From contig NZ_LMID01000015.1 in the NCBI RefSeq assembly GCF_001428605.1, forward strand, positions 424,228-488,227: a DNA stretch of 64,000 nt, read 5' to 3'. Position numbers and translations under genes: made by a program. The notes under the pieces are model-generated. The model had not been told where the DNA came from and did not search any database. It saw nothing but the letters and a program-made list of their open reading frames with translations. This DNA is from Sphingomonas sp. Root720 (GTDB lineage: Bacteria; Pseudomonadota; Alphaproteobacteria; Sphingomonadales; Sphingomonadaceae). Positions 19,635 through 28,903 of this stretch are shown one piece after another. Positions within the stretch are counted from its first letter, which is position 1; every line of letters begins with the position of its first letter.

Positions 19635-20375
19635 ATGACCTTCGCCGCCACCATCCTGACCCTCTATCCCGAGATGTTTCCCGGACCGCTCGGCACGTCG
19701 CTCGCCGGCCGTGCGCTCGCCGAGGGGAAATGGTCGTGCGATCCGGTCCAGATTCGCGATTTCACCACCGACAGGCATCGCTCGGTCGACGACACGCCGG
19801 CTGGCGGCGGCGCGGGCATGGTGATGCGCGCGGACATCCTCGCCCGCGCCGTCGACCATGCGCTGGAGACCCGGCCCGACGTCCCCGTGCTGGCGATGAC
19901 GCCGCGCGGCGCACCGCTCACCCAGGCGCGCGTGCGGCAGCTTGCGGCCGGGCCCGGCGTCACGATTCTCTGCGGCCGGTTCGAGGGAATCGACGAGCGG
20001 CTGTTCGAGGCGCGGCCGATCGAGCCGGTGTCGATCGGCGACTATATATTGTCGGGCGGCGAGATGGGCGCGCTGGTGCTGCTCGATGCTTGCATAAGGC
20101 TGCTTCCCGGGGTAATGGGCGCGCCCGACAGCGGTGATGAGGAAAGCTTCGAAACGGGGCTTCTCGAATATCCGCACTATACCCGACCTGCCGAGTGGGA
20201 AGGGCGCACGATCCCCGAGGTGCTGCGATCTGGGGATCATGCGAGGATCTTGGGCTGGCGTAAGGCCATGGCCGAGACCGATACAAGGCTAAGGAGGCCG
20301 GACCTTTGGGAGCGTCATGAGGACGCTCGGGACCAGTCTCCCTCTGGCGCGCGGCGACAGAAGAAGGAGCGATGA
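19635..20375 (+). CDS. trmD: tRNA (guanine-N1-)-methyltransferase
   Basis: 246 residues. It methylates G37 next to the anticodon, preventing frameshifting. SPOUT-family knot motifs are present: [11 protein letters not shown] and then [19 protein letters not shown], with the flexible [15 protein letters not shown] loop. ATG 19635 begins [20 protein letters not shown], the standard N terminus. The stop overlaps the rplS start (ATGA). Confidence 0.96.
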   Translation: MTFAATILTLYPEMFPGPLGTSLAGRALAEGKWSCDPVQIRDFTTDRHRSVDDTPAGGGAGMVMRADILARAVDHALETRPDVPVLAMTPRGAPLTQARVRQLAAGPGVTILCGRFEGIDERLFEARPIEPVSIGDYILSGGEMGALVLLDACIRLLPGVMGAPDSGDEESFETGLLEYPHYTRPAEWEGRTIPEVLRSGDHARILGWRKAMAETDTRLRRPDLWERHEDARDQSPSGARRQKKER

Positions 20376-20767
20376 GCATGAACCTCATCCAGCAGCTCGA
20401 AGCCGAGCAGATTGCCAAGTTCAAGGAATCGAAGAAGATTCCCGAATTCCGTCCCGGTGACACGCTGCGCGTCGGCGTGAAGGTCGTCGAAGGCGAGCGT
20501 ACCCGCGTCCAGGCCTATGAGGGCGTCTGCATCGCCCGCGCCAACAAGGGCATGGGTTCGTCGTTCACCGTCCGCAAGATCTCGTTCGGCGAAGGCGTCG
20601 AGCGCGTCTTCCCGCTCTACTCGCCGAACATCGAGTCGATCGACGTCGTCCGCAAGGGTGTCGTCCGTCGCGCCAAGCTCTATTATCTGCGTGGCCGCCG
20701 CGGCAAATCCGCGCGTATTGCAGAGCGTCGCGACAATAAACCGGCCGCCGAGGCCAAGGAAGCCTGA
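20372..20767 (+). CDS. rplS: 50S ribosomal protein L19
   Basis: 131 residues, a normal length plus a short Ala-rich tail. Core motifs include [20 protein letters not shown], the Y-E-G-V-C-I-A-R segment and [15 protein letters not shown]. It lies at the subunit interface of the ribosome. AAGGAG precedes ATG 20372; ATG 20378 is a close alternative. Last gene of the ffh operon, followed by a terminator. Confidence 0.97.
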   Translation: MSMNLIQQLEAEQIAKFKESKKIPEFRPGDTLRVGVKVVEGERTRVQAYEGVCIARANKGMGSSFTVRKISFGEGVERVFPLYSPNIESIDVVRKGVVRRAKLYYLRGRRGKSARIAERRDNKPAAEAKEA

Positions 20768-20797
20768 AGCCGGCGCTTCCATAGCAAACCTCGCAGG

Positions 20798-20833
20798 CGG
20801 CCGGCTCCCTCGGGAGACCGGCCGTTTGCTTGT
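20798..20833 (+). terminator. Intrinsic terminator of the ffh-rplS operon
   Basis: The stem CGGCCGGCTCCC/GGGAGACCGGCCG has a single bulged base and a two-base loop, and is followed by TTTGCTTGT. It lies 30 bases after the rplS stop. Confidence 0.7.
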
Positions 20834-20850
20834 CTGGATAGAATCCGTCC

Positions 20851-20928
20851 CGTCATTCCGGCCGAAGCCGGACTCTCATTGCTACACCGACCATCGCAAT
20901 GGGATCCCGGCCTTTCGCCGGGATGACG
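20851..20928. repeat. REP pair, opposed orientation
   Basis: A forward unit GTCATTCCGGCCGAAGCCGG (20851-20876) and an inverted unit GGATCCCGGCCTTTCGCCGG (20902-20928), separated by about 25 bases. They lie between the rplS terminator and asd, so the asd promoter must lie in or very near them. Confidence 0.75.
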
Positions 20929-20950
20929 TCGCAAAACAGGAAGAATGACC

Positions 20951-21976
20951 ATGGGTTATCGTGTCGTCGTCGCAGGTGCCACCGGCAATGTGGGCCGCGA
21001 AATGCTGAACATCCTGGCCGAGCGCGAATTCCCGATCGACGAGATCGCGGCCGTCGCCTCCGCCCGCAGCCAGGGCGACATGATCGAGTTCGGCGAGACC
21101 GGCAAGATGCTCAAGGTCCAGAACATCGACAATTTCGACTGGTCGGGCTGGGACCTCGCCCTGTTCGCGATCGGCTCCGACGCGACCAAGATCCATGCGC
21201 CCAAGGCCGCCGCCGCCGGCTGCACCGTGATCGACAACAGCTCGCTCTACCGGATGGACCCGGACGTGCCGCTGATCGTGCCCGAGGTGAATCCCGAGGC
21301 GATCGACGGCTACAAGGCCCGCAACATCATCGCCAATCCGAACTGCTCGACCGCGCAGATGGTGGTCGCGCTCAAGCCGCTCCACGACGCCGCGAAGATC
21401 AAGCGCATCGTCGTCTCGACCTACCAGTCGGTGTCGGGCGCCGGCAAGGCGGGCATGGACGAGCTGTTCGAGCAGAGCCGCAACATCTTCGTCGGCGACC
21501 CCGCCGAACCGAAGAAGTTCACCAAGCAGATCGCCTTCAACGTGATCCCGCACATCGACAAATTCCTCGACGACGGCTTCACCAAGGAAGAGTGGAAGAT
21601 GGTCGTCGAGACCAAGAAGATCATGGATCCGAAGGTGAAGGTCGTTGCGACCTGCGTCCGCGTCCCCGTCTTCGTCGGCCACTCGGAAGCGATCAACATC
21701 GAGCTCGAGAACGAACTGTCGGCCGAGGACGCGCAGAAGATCCTGCGCGAGGCGCCCGGCGTCATGCTCGTCGACAAGCGCGAGGACGGTGGATACGTCA
21801 CCCCGGTCGAGTGCGTCGGCGAGTTCGCGACCTATGTCAGCCGCGTCCGCGAGGACCCGACCGTCGAGAACGGCCTCGTCCTGTGGTGCGTCTCGGACAA
21901 TCTCCGCAAGGGCGCCGCACTCAACGCGGTGCAGATCGCCGAGCTGCTCGGCCGCCGTCACCTGAAGAAGGCGTAA
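20951..21976 (+). CDS. asd: Aspartate-semialdehyde dehydrogenase
   Basis: 341 residues. Makes aspartate semialdehyde from aspartyl phosphate with NADPH, for lysine/diaminopimelate, threonine and methionine synthesis. NADP-binding GATGNVG is at residues 10-16, the catalytic Cys lies in IIANPNCSTAQM, and the SVSGAGKAG motif follows. ATG 20951 is preferred over ATG 20945 because AGGAAG lies only one base before the latter. Confidence 0.95.
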   Translation: MGYRVVVAGATGNVGREMLNILAEREFPIDEIAAVASARSQGDMIEFGETGKMLKVQNIDNFDWSGWDLALFAIGSDATKIHAPKAAAAGCTVIDNSSLYRMDPDVPLIVPEVNPEAIDGYKARNIIANPNCSTAQMVVALKPLHDAAKIKRIVVSTYQSVSGAGKAGMDELFEQSRNIFVGDPAEPKKFTKQIAFNVIPHIDKFLDDGFTKEEWKMVVETKKIMDPKVKVVATCVRVPVFVGHSEAINIELENELSAEDAQKILREAPGVMLVDKREDGGYVTPVECVGEFATYVSRVREDPTVENGLVLWCVSDNLRKGAALNAVQIAELLGRRHLKKA

Positions 21977-21993
21977 GCCCTACCAACCCTATT

Positions 21994-22238
21994 TCGTCAT
22001 GCCGGCCAGGCGGGACCTTTGCGTAACCCGTCATCCCGGCGGAGGCCGGGATCTCCGGAGAGAGGAGACGAGCGCGAGGCAGGAGCCGCCCGAGATGCCA
22101 GCCTGCGCTGGCATGACGCCGAGAGACAGGGTGCAGCTTATGCAAAGGCCCCGCACAGGCTGGCATCCATGGCTGTTGTCTCCTCAGATGGCATCTGGTT
22201 GATGAGAGACATGGACCCCAGCCTTCGCTGGGGTGACG
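21994..22238. repeat. REP cluster, four or more units
   Basis: Units at about 21994-22016, 22029-22055 (GTCATCCCGGCGGAGGCCGG), 22091-22118 (inverted, GAGATGCCAGCCTGCGCTGG) and 22213-22238 (GACCCCAGCCTTCGCTGGGG), with a partial copy near 22160. Fills the space between asd and the GFA gene; no gene seen. Confidence 0.75.
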
Positions 22239-22255
22239 CGTTGGGGAGTGTGGCG

Positions 22256-22699
22256 ATGCAGCAGACCATGACCGGCGGCTGCCAGTGCGGCCGTATCCGA
22301 TACAGCGCCGAGATCGCCTCGGACGAGGCCTATCTCTGCCATTGCCGGATGTGCCAGCGCGCGACCGGCGGGGTGTCGATCGCCTTCGTCAACCTGGCGA
22401 AGGCAGCGGTGCGCTGGGATCGGGAGCCCGACTGGTACGCCAGCTCGCCGATCGCGCGGCGGCCCTTCTGCTCGACCTGCGGCACCCCGCTGGGCTTCGA
22501 ATATCCAGACAGTGACAATATCGACCTGACCGTCGGCAGCTTCGACGATCCCGCGCGCTTCCGCCCCGCGCATCATTTCGGCGCGGAGAGCCTGCACGAA
22601 GCGTGGATCGACACGAAGGAGCTGCCGCGCTACCGGACCGACGAGCATGAGACGCTCGTCGATCGCTGGATGAAGACCGTTGGCAAACTTCCCGACTGA
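22256..22699 (+). CDS. GFA-family (CENP-V/Gfa-like) zinc protein
   Basis: 147 residues with the Gfa fold signature: G-G-C-Q-C-G-R-I-R-Y, C-H-C-R-M-C and F-C-S-T-C-G-T-P-L. These give two Cys-liganded zinc sites. The family includes putative S-hydroxymethyl-glutathione synthase, but most members lack proven activity. GGGGAG precedes ATG 22256. Its 3' end overlaps the next gene by about 20 bases. Confidence 0.85.
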   Translation: MQQTMTGGCQCGRIRYSAEIASDEAYLCHCRMCQRATGGVSIAFVNLAKAAVRWDREPDWYASSPIARRPFCSTCGTPLGFEYPDSDNIDLTVGSFDDPARFRPAHHFGAESLHEAWIDTKELPRYRTDEHETLVDRWMKTVGKLPD

Positions 22700-23453
22700 A
22701 ACCACGCTCCACCATTTCGACGGCGCGGACGGCGCCCGCATGGCCTGGCACGGCATGGGACCCGAGGACGGGCGGCCCGTCATCCTGATCCACGGGCTGT
22801 TCTCCAACGCCTTCACCAACTGGGTGCGCTACGGCCATGCCGCCAAGCTCGCCGTCAAGGGCCGCCGGGTGATCATGCCCGACCTCAGGGCCCATGGCGA
22901 AAGCGCCAAGCCGCACGACCCGTCGGGCTACAGCCACGACATCCTTGCCGACGACAATCTGGCGCTGATCGGGCAGCTCGGCCTCGCGCCGGGCGATTAC
23001 GACCTGGGCGGCTATTCGCTGGGCGGTCGCACCACCGCACGGATGCTGGTGCGCGGCGCCAGGCCAGGCAAAGCGATGCTCGCGGGCATGGGTCTCGAAG
23101 GGCTGCTCGACCTGGGCGGCCGGGTGGCCTTTTTCCGCAAGGTGCTCGAAGGCGCCGGCACCCACCCGAAATTCTCGCCCGAGTGGATGGCCGAGGGCTT
23201 CCTCAAGACCACGGGCGGCGATGCGAAGGCGCTCCTCCTGCTGCTCGACAATTTCCCGAAGATCGCACGCAACGCGCTTGACGAGCTCGCCATGCCGATC
23301 CTGGTGCTGACCGGATCGGAGGACCAGGACAACGGCTCGGCCCGCGCGCTCGCGACGGCGCTGCCCAACGCCGGCTTCGTCGAGGTGCCCGGCAACCATA
23401 TGAGCGCGGTGACGCTGCCCCAGTTCGGCGATGCGATCGCCGCCTGGTTCTGA
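22680..23453 (+). CDS. Alpha/beta hydrolase
   Basis: 257 residues. The oxyanion region is VILIHGLFSN and the nucleophile elbow GYSLGG. The acid is probably Asp in TGSEDQDNG and the base His in PGNHMSA. Cytoplasmic esterase or hydrolase of unknown substrate. The start is probably TTG 22680, inside the end of the GFA gene. The next ATG (22740) would cut into the first beta strands. Confidence 0.85.
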   Translation: MANFPTETTLHHFDGADGARMAWHGMGPEDGRPVILIHGLFSNAFTNWVRYGHAAKLAVKGRRVIMPDLRAHGESAKPHDPSGYSHDILADDNLALIGQLGLAPGDYDLGGYSLGGRTTARMLVRGARPGKAMLAGMGLEGLLDLGGRVAFFRKVLEGAGTHPKFSPEWMAEGFLKTTGGDAKALLLLLDNFPKIARNALDELAMPILVLTGSEDQDNGSARALATALPNAGFVEVPGNHMSAVTLPQFGDAIAAWF

Positions 23454-23573
23454 CCATCCTCTCCTTCCGATCGCGGGGCGCGACCGTCCCATCGGTGTAA
23501 TACACGGGCTTGACGACCTCCGGTGGCGTGATGACAGTGGTGTCAGCACAGAACATACCGAGGAACCCTCCCC

Positions 23574-25424
23574 ATGAAGATCTCGATCAAGGCGGCGACG
23601 TCCGCTCTCGCGCTCGCCGCGCTGCTCGCCACCGCCCCGGCGCTGGCCCAGGATCGGCCGGCCGCCGCGACGGCGTCCAGCGCCGCGCCGACCGTCGCGG
23701 AGGCCGACGCCTTCGTCGCCGACGCCGAGAAGCAGCTGGCCGACCTCGGCATCTACGGCGCGCAGGCGGCATGGATCAACGCGACCTACATCACCGACGA
23801 CACCGACGCGGTGAACGCCCGGGTCGGCGCCGAATTCACCGAGATGCAGGTCCGCTACGCCAGCGGGGCGGCGCGGTTCGACGGGCTGAAAGGGCTGAGC
23901 TACGACACCCGCCGCAAGCTCGACATCCTCAAGCAGAGCATCGTCCTGCCCGCCCCGTCCACGCCCGGTGCCGCGCGGGAGCTCAACGACCTCGCGACCC
24001 GGCTCCAATCGGCCTACGGCAAGGGCAAGGGAACCCTGCGCGGACAGGAGATCAACGGCTCCGACATCGAGGCCGAGATGGGCACCAACCGCAACCCGGC
24101 CGAGCTGAAGGAAATGTGGGTCAGCTGGCACGACAATGTCGGCAAGCCGATGCGCGGCGATTATGCCAAGCTGGTCGAGATCGCCAACAAGGGCGCGGTC
24201 GACCTCGGCTATCAGGATCTCGGCGCGATGTGGCGCGCGGGCTACGACATGCCCGCCGACGACTTCGCGAAGATGATGGACCGGCTGTGGACGCAGGTTA
24301 AGCCCCTCTACGACGCGCTCCACTGCTACACGCGGATGAAGCTCAACGAGAAATATGGCGACGCCGTCCAGGCGAAGACCGGCCCGATCCGCGCCGACCT
24401 GCTCGGCAACATGTGGGCGCAGGAATGGGGCAACATCTACGATATCGTCGCGCCGACGGGCGCCGGCGACCTCGGCTTCGACACCGGCGAGCTGCTCGTC
24501 GCGAAGCAATATGACCCGGTGAAGATGGTGAAGACGGGCGAGGGCTTCTACACATCGCTCGGCTTCGCGAAGCTGCCCGACAGCTTCTGGACGCGCTCGC
24601 AGATCACCAAGCCGCGCGACCGCGAGGTCGTCTGCCACGCCTCGGCGTGGGACATCGACAATGTCGAGGACCTGCGAATCAAGATGTGCACCAAGGTAAA
24701 CGCCGACGACTTCGTCACGATCCACCATGAGCTCGGCCACAATTTCTACCAGCGCGCCTATAACAAGCAGCCCTATCTCTACCTCAACGGCGCGAACGAC
24801 GGCTTCCACGAGGCGATCGGCGACTTCATCGCGCTGTCGGTGACCCCCGACTATCTGGTGAAGATCGGCCTGCTCGATCCGGCCAAGGTGCCGAGCGCCG
24901 ACAAGGACATCGGCCTGCTGCTGCGCCAGGCGATGGACAAGGTCGCCTTCCTGCCCTTCGGCCTGCTGATGGACAAATGGCGCTGGGGCGTGTTCAGTGG
25001 CCAGACCACGCCCGCCAGCTACAACAAGGCGTGGACCGACCTGCGCCTGCAGTATCAGGGCATCGTCCCGCCCGAGGCGCGCGACGAGGGCGATTTCGAT
25101 CCGGGCGCCAAATATCATATCCCCGGCAACACGCCTTATGCGCGTTACTTCCTCGCCCGCATCCTGCAGTTCCAGTTCTACAAGGCGGCCTGCGAGCAAG
25201 CGGGCTGGAAGGGCCCGCTCCACCGCTGCTCCTTCTACGGCAACAAGGAGGTCGGCGCGAAGCTCGACGCGATGCTGAAGATGGGGGCGTCCAAACCGTG
25301 GCCCGACGCGCTGGAGGCCTTCACCGGCAGCCGGGAGATCGATGGCTCGGCGATGATCGCCTATTTCAAGCCGCTGATGGCCTGGCTCCAGAAGCAGAAC
25401 AAGGGCCAGCGCTGCGGCTGGTGA
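23574..25424 (+). CDS. M2-family peptidyl-dipeptidase (ACE-like)
   Basis: 616 residues; removes C-terminal dipeptides from peptides, as angiotensin-converting enzyme does. A signal peptide covers residues 1-25 (ending ATAPALAQ), so it is periplasmic or outer-membrane associated. Zinc motif HHELGHNFYQ (HExxH), followed about 24 residues later by the third ligand Glu in GFHEAIGD. The length matches one ACE catalytic domain. RBS GAGGAA before ATG 23574. It stands alone between the hydrolase and the cyclase. Confidence 0.93.
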   Translation: MKISIKAATSALALAALLATAPALAQDRPAAATASSAAPTVAEADAFVADAEKQLADLGIYGAQAAWINATYITDDTDAVNARVGAEFTEMQVRYASGAARFDGLKGLSYDTRRKLDILKQSIVLPAPSTPGAARELNDLATRLQSAYGKGKGTLRGQEINGSDIEAEMGTNRNPAELKEMWVSWHDNVGKPMRGDYAKLVEIANKGAVDLGYQDLGAMWRAGYDMPADDFAKMMDRLWTQVKPLYDALHCYTRMKLNEKYGDAVQAKTGPIRADLLGNMWAQEWGNIYDIVAPTGAGDLGFDTGELLVAKQYDPVKMVKTGEGFYTSLGFAKLPDSFWTRSQITKPRDREVVCHASAWDIDNVEDLRIKMCTKVNADDFVTIHHELGHNFYQRAYNKQPYLYLNGANDGFHEAIGDFIALSVTPDYLVKIGLLDPAKVPSADKDIGLLLRQAMDKVAFLPFGLLMDKWRWGVFSGQTTPASYNKAWTDLRLQYQGIVPPEARDEGDFDPGAKYHIPGNTPYARYFLARILQFQFYKAACEQAGWKGPLHRCSFYGNKEVGAKLDAMLKMGASKPWPDALEAFTGSREIDGSAMIAYFKPLMAWLQKQNKGQRCGW

Positions 25425-25434
25425 GTCGAGCGAC

Positions 25435-25467
25435 GGGACGGCGGCGAATCGATTCGGCCGCCGTCCC
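25435..25467 (+). terminator. Hairpin after the M2 peptidase gene
   Basis: A long stem GGGACGGCGGC/GCCGCCGTCCC, extended by GAATC/GATTC past one bulged base, begins ten bases after the stop codon. No T run follows, so it may only protect the transcript end. Beyond it, 25468-25718 holds no gene and should contain the promoter of the diguanylate cyclase. Confidence 0.45.
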
Positions 25468-25718
25468 GGTCGCGATCGAATCGCCATAGTAATGAACATC
25501 GTTGAAAGTGCCCCAGTGAGCATATCGCACCAGGATCGCGGGCAAGAATCGCCCCAATAGTATCCAAAACGGAGCCAGTGACCGAAAACGGTACGGCGAA
25601 TCGTTTTTTGACTATTGATTTTTACCACGACGCACCGCAGTGGCGCGGCCCAATCGGAACGGAGTTAACCAGTCGGCGGAGACAGGGGGTCTTCGCCGCC
25701 TGTTGCTTTTGGGGGACC

Positions 25719-26885
25719 ATGACCGCAGCGGTGATCATCATCATCGCGCTGATCTTCAGCGCCGCGATGCTGACGGGGGTGATGCTGATCGCCTGGCGCA
25801 GCTTCGGGCGGCCGCGCCATGCGCTGGTCTGGGCGATCGCCTTCGCGGTCGCCACGGTCGAATGGATCGCCAATCTCGGCCTCCGGATCCAGGCGCCGGA
25901 CAATGCGCCGCTCTATGCCGCGATCGCCGGCCTCGGCTGCCTGTCCAACGCGCTGATCGCGGCGGGCTTCGCGCAGCGGAGCAGGCCCGATGCGGCACTG
26001 ACGCCCTATCTGCTCGCGGCGGCGGTCGCCGCGCTGCTGATCGCGGGCGCGGCGACCGTCGTGCCCCATCTGGGCGTGCGCGACGCGACCGGACTGCTGT
26101 TCGGCGGCACGATGATGGCGATCAGCACCGCGCATGTCGGCCGCCGCTTCCGCACCGCGTCGCTGCCCGAACGGTCGGTCACGCTGATGCTGATGCTGTT
26201 CGCGCTGATCGACCTGGCGATGGCCGCCGCCGCCTTCCGCCAGGGGGTGACGGGAACGGGCGATCCGCTCCAGCTCTACCGCACCATCCTGATCCTGCTC
26301 TATCCGCCGGCGTTCATCGGCGTCGGCCTCTTCTCGGTCTTCCTCGTCGCTTCCGACCTCGCCGAAACGATGCGGATGCTGGCGACGTCGGACATGCTGA
26401 CCGGCATCTACAACCGGCGCGGCTTCGAGGATTCGGCCGAGCGCGCGATCCGCAACGCCCAGCGCCAGCGCCAGCCGCTCGCGGTCGTCGTCGCCGACAT
26501 CGACAGGTTCAAGGCGATCAACGACCGCTACGGGCACGGCGTCGGCGACCGCGCCCTGCGCCATTTCGCCGGCCGGATCGAGCGGCTCGTTCGCCGCGGC
26601 GACCTGATCGGCCGGATCGGCGGCGAGGAGTTCGCGCTGCTCCTCGTCAACACGCGCGCGCAGGACGCGATCGAGGTGGTCGAGCGCATCCGCCGCGACA
26701 TCGCCGCGATGCCGGTGAACGGGCCCGACCGGATCGTGATGACGGCGAGCTTCGGCGTCACCGGCCTGCGCCCCGGCGACATCTCGCTCGCCTCGCTCCT
26801 CGCGCGCGCCGACCGCGCCCTCTACCAGTCGAAGATCGGCGGCCGCGACCGGGTGACGAGCGCCGAGGAGCTGGAAGACGCGTGA
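25719..26885 (+). CDS. Membrane diguanylate cyclase
   Basis: 388 residues. About six hydrophobic helices occupy residues 3-205, then a GGDEF domain begins SDMLTGIYNRRGFE. The active loop is GGEEF, an accepted active variant. R-R-G-D five residues before it matches the RxxD product-inhibition site. It should make cyclic di-GMP at the inner membrane in response to an unknown signal sensed by the membrane part. ATG 25719 after GGGGGA is preferred to an open upstream frame from GTG 25578. Confidence 0.9.
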   Translation: MTAAVIIIIALIFSAAMLTGVMLIAWRSFGRPRHALVWAIAFAVATVEWIANLGLRIQAPDNAPLYAAIAGLGCLSNALIAAGFAQRSRPDAALTPYLLAAAVAALLIAGAATVVPHLGVRDATGLLFGGTMMAISTAHVGRRFRTASLPERSVTLMLMLFALIDLAMAAAAFRQGVTGTGDPLQLYRTILILLYPPAFIGVGLFSVFLVASDLAETMRMLATSDMLTGIYNRRGFEDSAERAIRNAQRQRQPLAVVVADIDRFKAINDRYGHGVGDRALRHFAGRIERLVRRGDLIGRIGGEEFALLLVNTRAQDAIEVVERIRRDIAAMPVNGPDRIVMTASFGVTGLRPGDISLASLLARADRALYQSKIGGRDRVTSAEELEDA

Positions 26886-26901
26886 CGTCCCTTTCCAGCC
26901 C

Positions 26902-28353
26902 TTACCGGAATGGCGGCTCGTCGAACGCGCGCAGCTTGCGGCTGTGCAGGCGGGCGCCCTCGCCGCGGAGCTGATCGACCGCGGTGATGCCGATCTGGAG
27001 ATGCTCGGCGATCGCCCGCTCGTAGAAGCGGTTGGCCTGGCCCGGCAGCTTGATCTCGCCATGGATCGGCTTGTCCGACACGCAGAGCAGCGTCCCATAG
27101 GGTACGCGGAAGCGATAGCCCTGCGCCGCGAGGGTCGCCGACTCCATGTCGATCGCGACCGCGCGGCTCTGGCTGAAGCGCAGCGCCGAGGCGGTGTAGC
27201 GCAGCTCCCAGTTGCGATCGTCGGACGTGACGACGGTGCCGGTGCGCATGCGCAGCTTGAGCTGTTCCATGCTCTGGCCCGAGACGATCTCGGCGGCGCG
27301 GGTCAGCGCCTGCTGCACCTCGGCGATCGCCGGGATCGGGATTTCGGGGGGCAGCACGCTGTCGAGGACATGGTCGTCGCGCAGATAGGCATGTGCCAGC
27401 ACATAGTCGCCGATCCGCTGGCTGGGCCTGAGGCCGCCGCAATGGCCGATCATCAGCCACGCCGCCGGCCGCATCACCGCCAGGTGATCGGTGATCGTCT
27501 TGGCATTGGCCGGGCCGACGCCGATGTTGACCAGGGTGATTCCCGAGCGGTCGGGCGCGACCAGATGATAGGCCGGCATCTGGTGCTTGCGCCACGCGCT
27601 GTCGGCGATCGCCTGGCGCGGATCGGGATCGCCCGCGCGAATCTCCACCCCGCCCGCGCCGCTCAGCATCGTGTAGCGGCCGTCCCTGTCGAGCTGGTCG
27701 ATCGCCCAATGGACGAACTCGTCGACATAGCGATGATAGTTGGTGAACAGGATATAGTCCTGCACATGGCCGGGCGGCGTGCCGGTATAATGCCGCAGCC
27801 GCGCGAGGCTGAAATCGACCCGGGGGGCATCGAACAGCGCCAGCGGCCGCGCCGCCCCATCCGCCTGCACCCACAGCCCGTCGGCGAGCTCGTCGCCGAT
27901 CTGCGACAGGATGGTCGAGGGGAAGATGCGCGACAGCTCGACCGGCGACGCGCCGGTCAGGTCGAGGTCGTCGCCCGCGTCGAGCACATAATTATAGGGG
28001 ATCTCGGTGCTGCTGATCCCCGCTTCCACCCGCACGCCATAATCCTCGATCAGCAGGTCGATCTGCTGGGCGAGATAGGGGGCGAACAGCGCCGGCTGGG
28101 TGACCGCGATCGCATAGTCGCCCGGTTCCTGCAGGCGGCCGAACGAGCGGCCGAGCGGCCCTGGGTCGCGGCCGCCCTCATAGCGCAGGCGTATCTCGGG
28201 ATAGGCGAAGGTGCCGTCGCGGCGCGTCGCCGGATCGGGCCGTTCGCCGGTCCTGATATAATGGGTCAGCGCGGCGCGCAGCCGCGTCACCGACTGGCGG
28301 TAGAGCGTGTCGAGTTGCTCGACGAGTCGCAGGCTTTGCGTGGACGGCAACAT
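26902..28353 (-). CDS. amn: AMP nucleosidase
   Basis: 483 residues; cleaves AMP to adenine and ribose 5-phosphate in purine salvage. The C-terminal phosphorylase-fold half contains ITLVNIGVGPANAKTITDHL, MIGHCGGL and the V-A-I-D-M-E-S-A-T-L-A active-site segment. The N-terminal half is the regulatory domain typical of Amn. AAGGAG precedes ATG 28353. Last of a leftward run after the peroxiredoxin; a hairpin lies between the two genes. Confidence 0.92.
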   Translation of the reverse strand: MLPSTQSLRLVEQLDTLYRQSVTRLRAALTHYIRTGERPDPATRRDGTFAYPEIRLRYEGGRDPGPLGRSFGRLQEPGDYAIAVTQPALFAPYLAQQIDLLIEDYGVRVEAGISSTEIPYNYVLDAGDDLDLTGASPVELSRIFPSTILSQIGDELADGLWVQADGAARPLALFDAPRVDFSLARLRHYTGTPPGHVQDYILFTNYHRYVDEFVHWAIDQLDRDGRYTMLSGAGGVEIRAGDPDPRQAIADSAWRKHQMPAYHLVAPDRSGITLVNIGVGPANAKTITDHLAVMRPAAWLMIGHCGGLRPSQRIGDYVLAHAYLRDDHVLDSVLPPEIPIPAIAEVQQALTRAAEIVSGQSMEQLKLRMRTGTVVTSDDRNWELRYTASALRFSQSRAVAIDMESATLAAQGYRFRVPYGTLLCVSDKPIHGEIKLPGQANRFYERAIAEHLQIGITAVDQLRGEGARLHSRKLRAFDEPPFR

Positions 28354-28367
28354 GGTCTCCTTGTCGC

Positions 28368-28396
28368 CCGGGCCCGATCCACCGAATCGGGCCCGG
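28368..28396 (-). other. Strong hairpin between peroxiredoxin and amn
   Basis: CCGGGCCCGAT at 28368-28378 pairs perfectly with ATCGGGCCCGG at 28386-28396 (7-base loop). It lies after the peroxiredoxin stop and just before the amn ribosome site. There is no T run on either side, so it is more likely an mRNA-stability or processing element than a terminator. Confidence 0.5.
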
Positions 28397-28404
28397 CTCG
28401 ATCC

Positions 28405-28887
28405 CTAGAGCTGGCCGAGGAGGTGCTCGGCGCTGCTCACCTTATACTCGCGCGGTTCCTCGATGTTCAGCCGGGTGACGACGCCGTTCTCGACGAGCAT
28501 CGAGAAGCGCTGGCCGCGCTGGCCCATACCCGCGCCGCGCGCGTCCATCTCCAGCCCCAGCGCCCGGACGAAATCGCCATTGCCGTCGGCCAGCATCGTG
28601 ACCTTGCCGTCGGTCCCCGCCGAGACGCCCCAGGCGCCCATCACGAAGGCGTCGTTGACGGCGGTGCAGACGATCTCGTCGACGCCCCTGGCGCGGATGT
28701 CGTCGGCCTTGTCGACGAAGCCGGGCAGATGCTTGGCCGAGCAGGTCGGCGTGAAGGCCCCCGGCACCGAGAAGAGCGCGACCTTGCGGCCCGCGAACAG
28801 CGCGTCGCTGGTGCGCTCGACCGGCCCGTCCACCGTCATCGTCTTGAAGGTGACCGCGGGGATGCGGTCTCCGATGGCGATCGTCAT
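28405..28887 (-). CDS. Peroxiredoxin, Prx5 type
   Basis: 160 residues; thiol peroxidase reducing H2O2 and organic hydroperoxides in the cytoplasm. The peroxidatic Cys lies in PGAFTPTCS near residue 49. The second block E-I-V-C-T-A-V-N-D-A-F-V-M and the R-x-Q-R-F-S-M-L-V segment are typical of the AhpC/TSA Prx5 group. GGAAGG precedes ATG 28887. It begins 16 bases after the glycosyltransferase stop, so it may share that transcript. Confidence 0.93.
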   Translation of the reverse strand: MTIAIGDRIPAVTFKTMTVDGPVERTSDALFAGRKVALFSVPGAFTPTCSAKHLPGFVDKADDIRARGVDEIVCTAVNDAFVMGAWGVSAGTDGKVTMLADGNGDFVRALGLEMDARGAGMGQRGQRFSMLVENGVVTRLNIEEPREYKVSSAEHLLGQL

Positions 28888-28903
28888 TATCGTTCCTTCC
28901 GCT

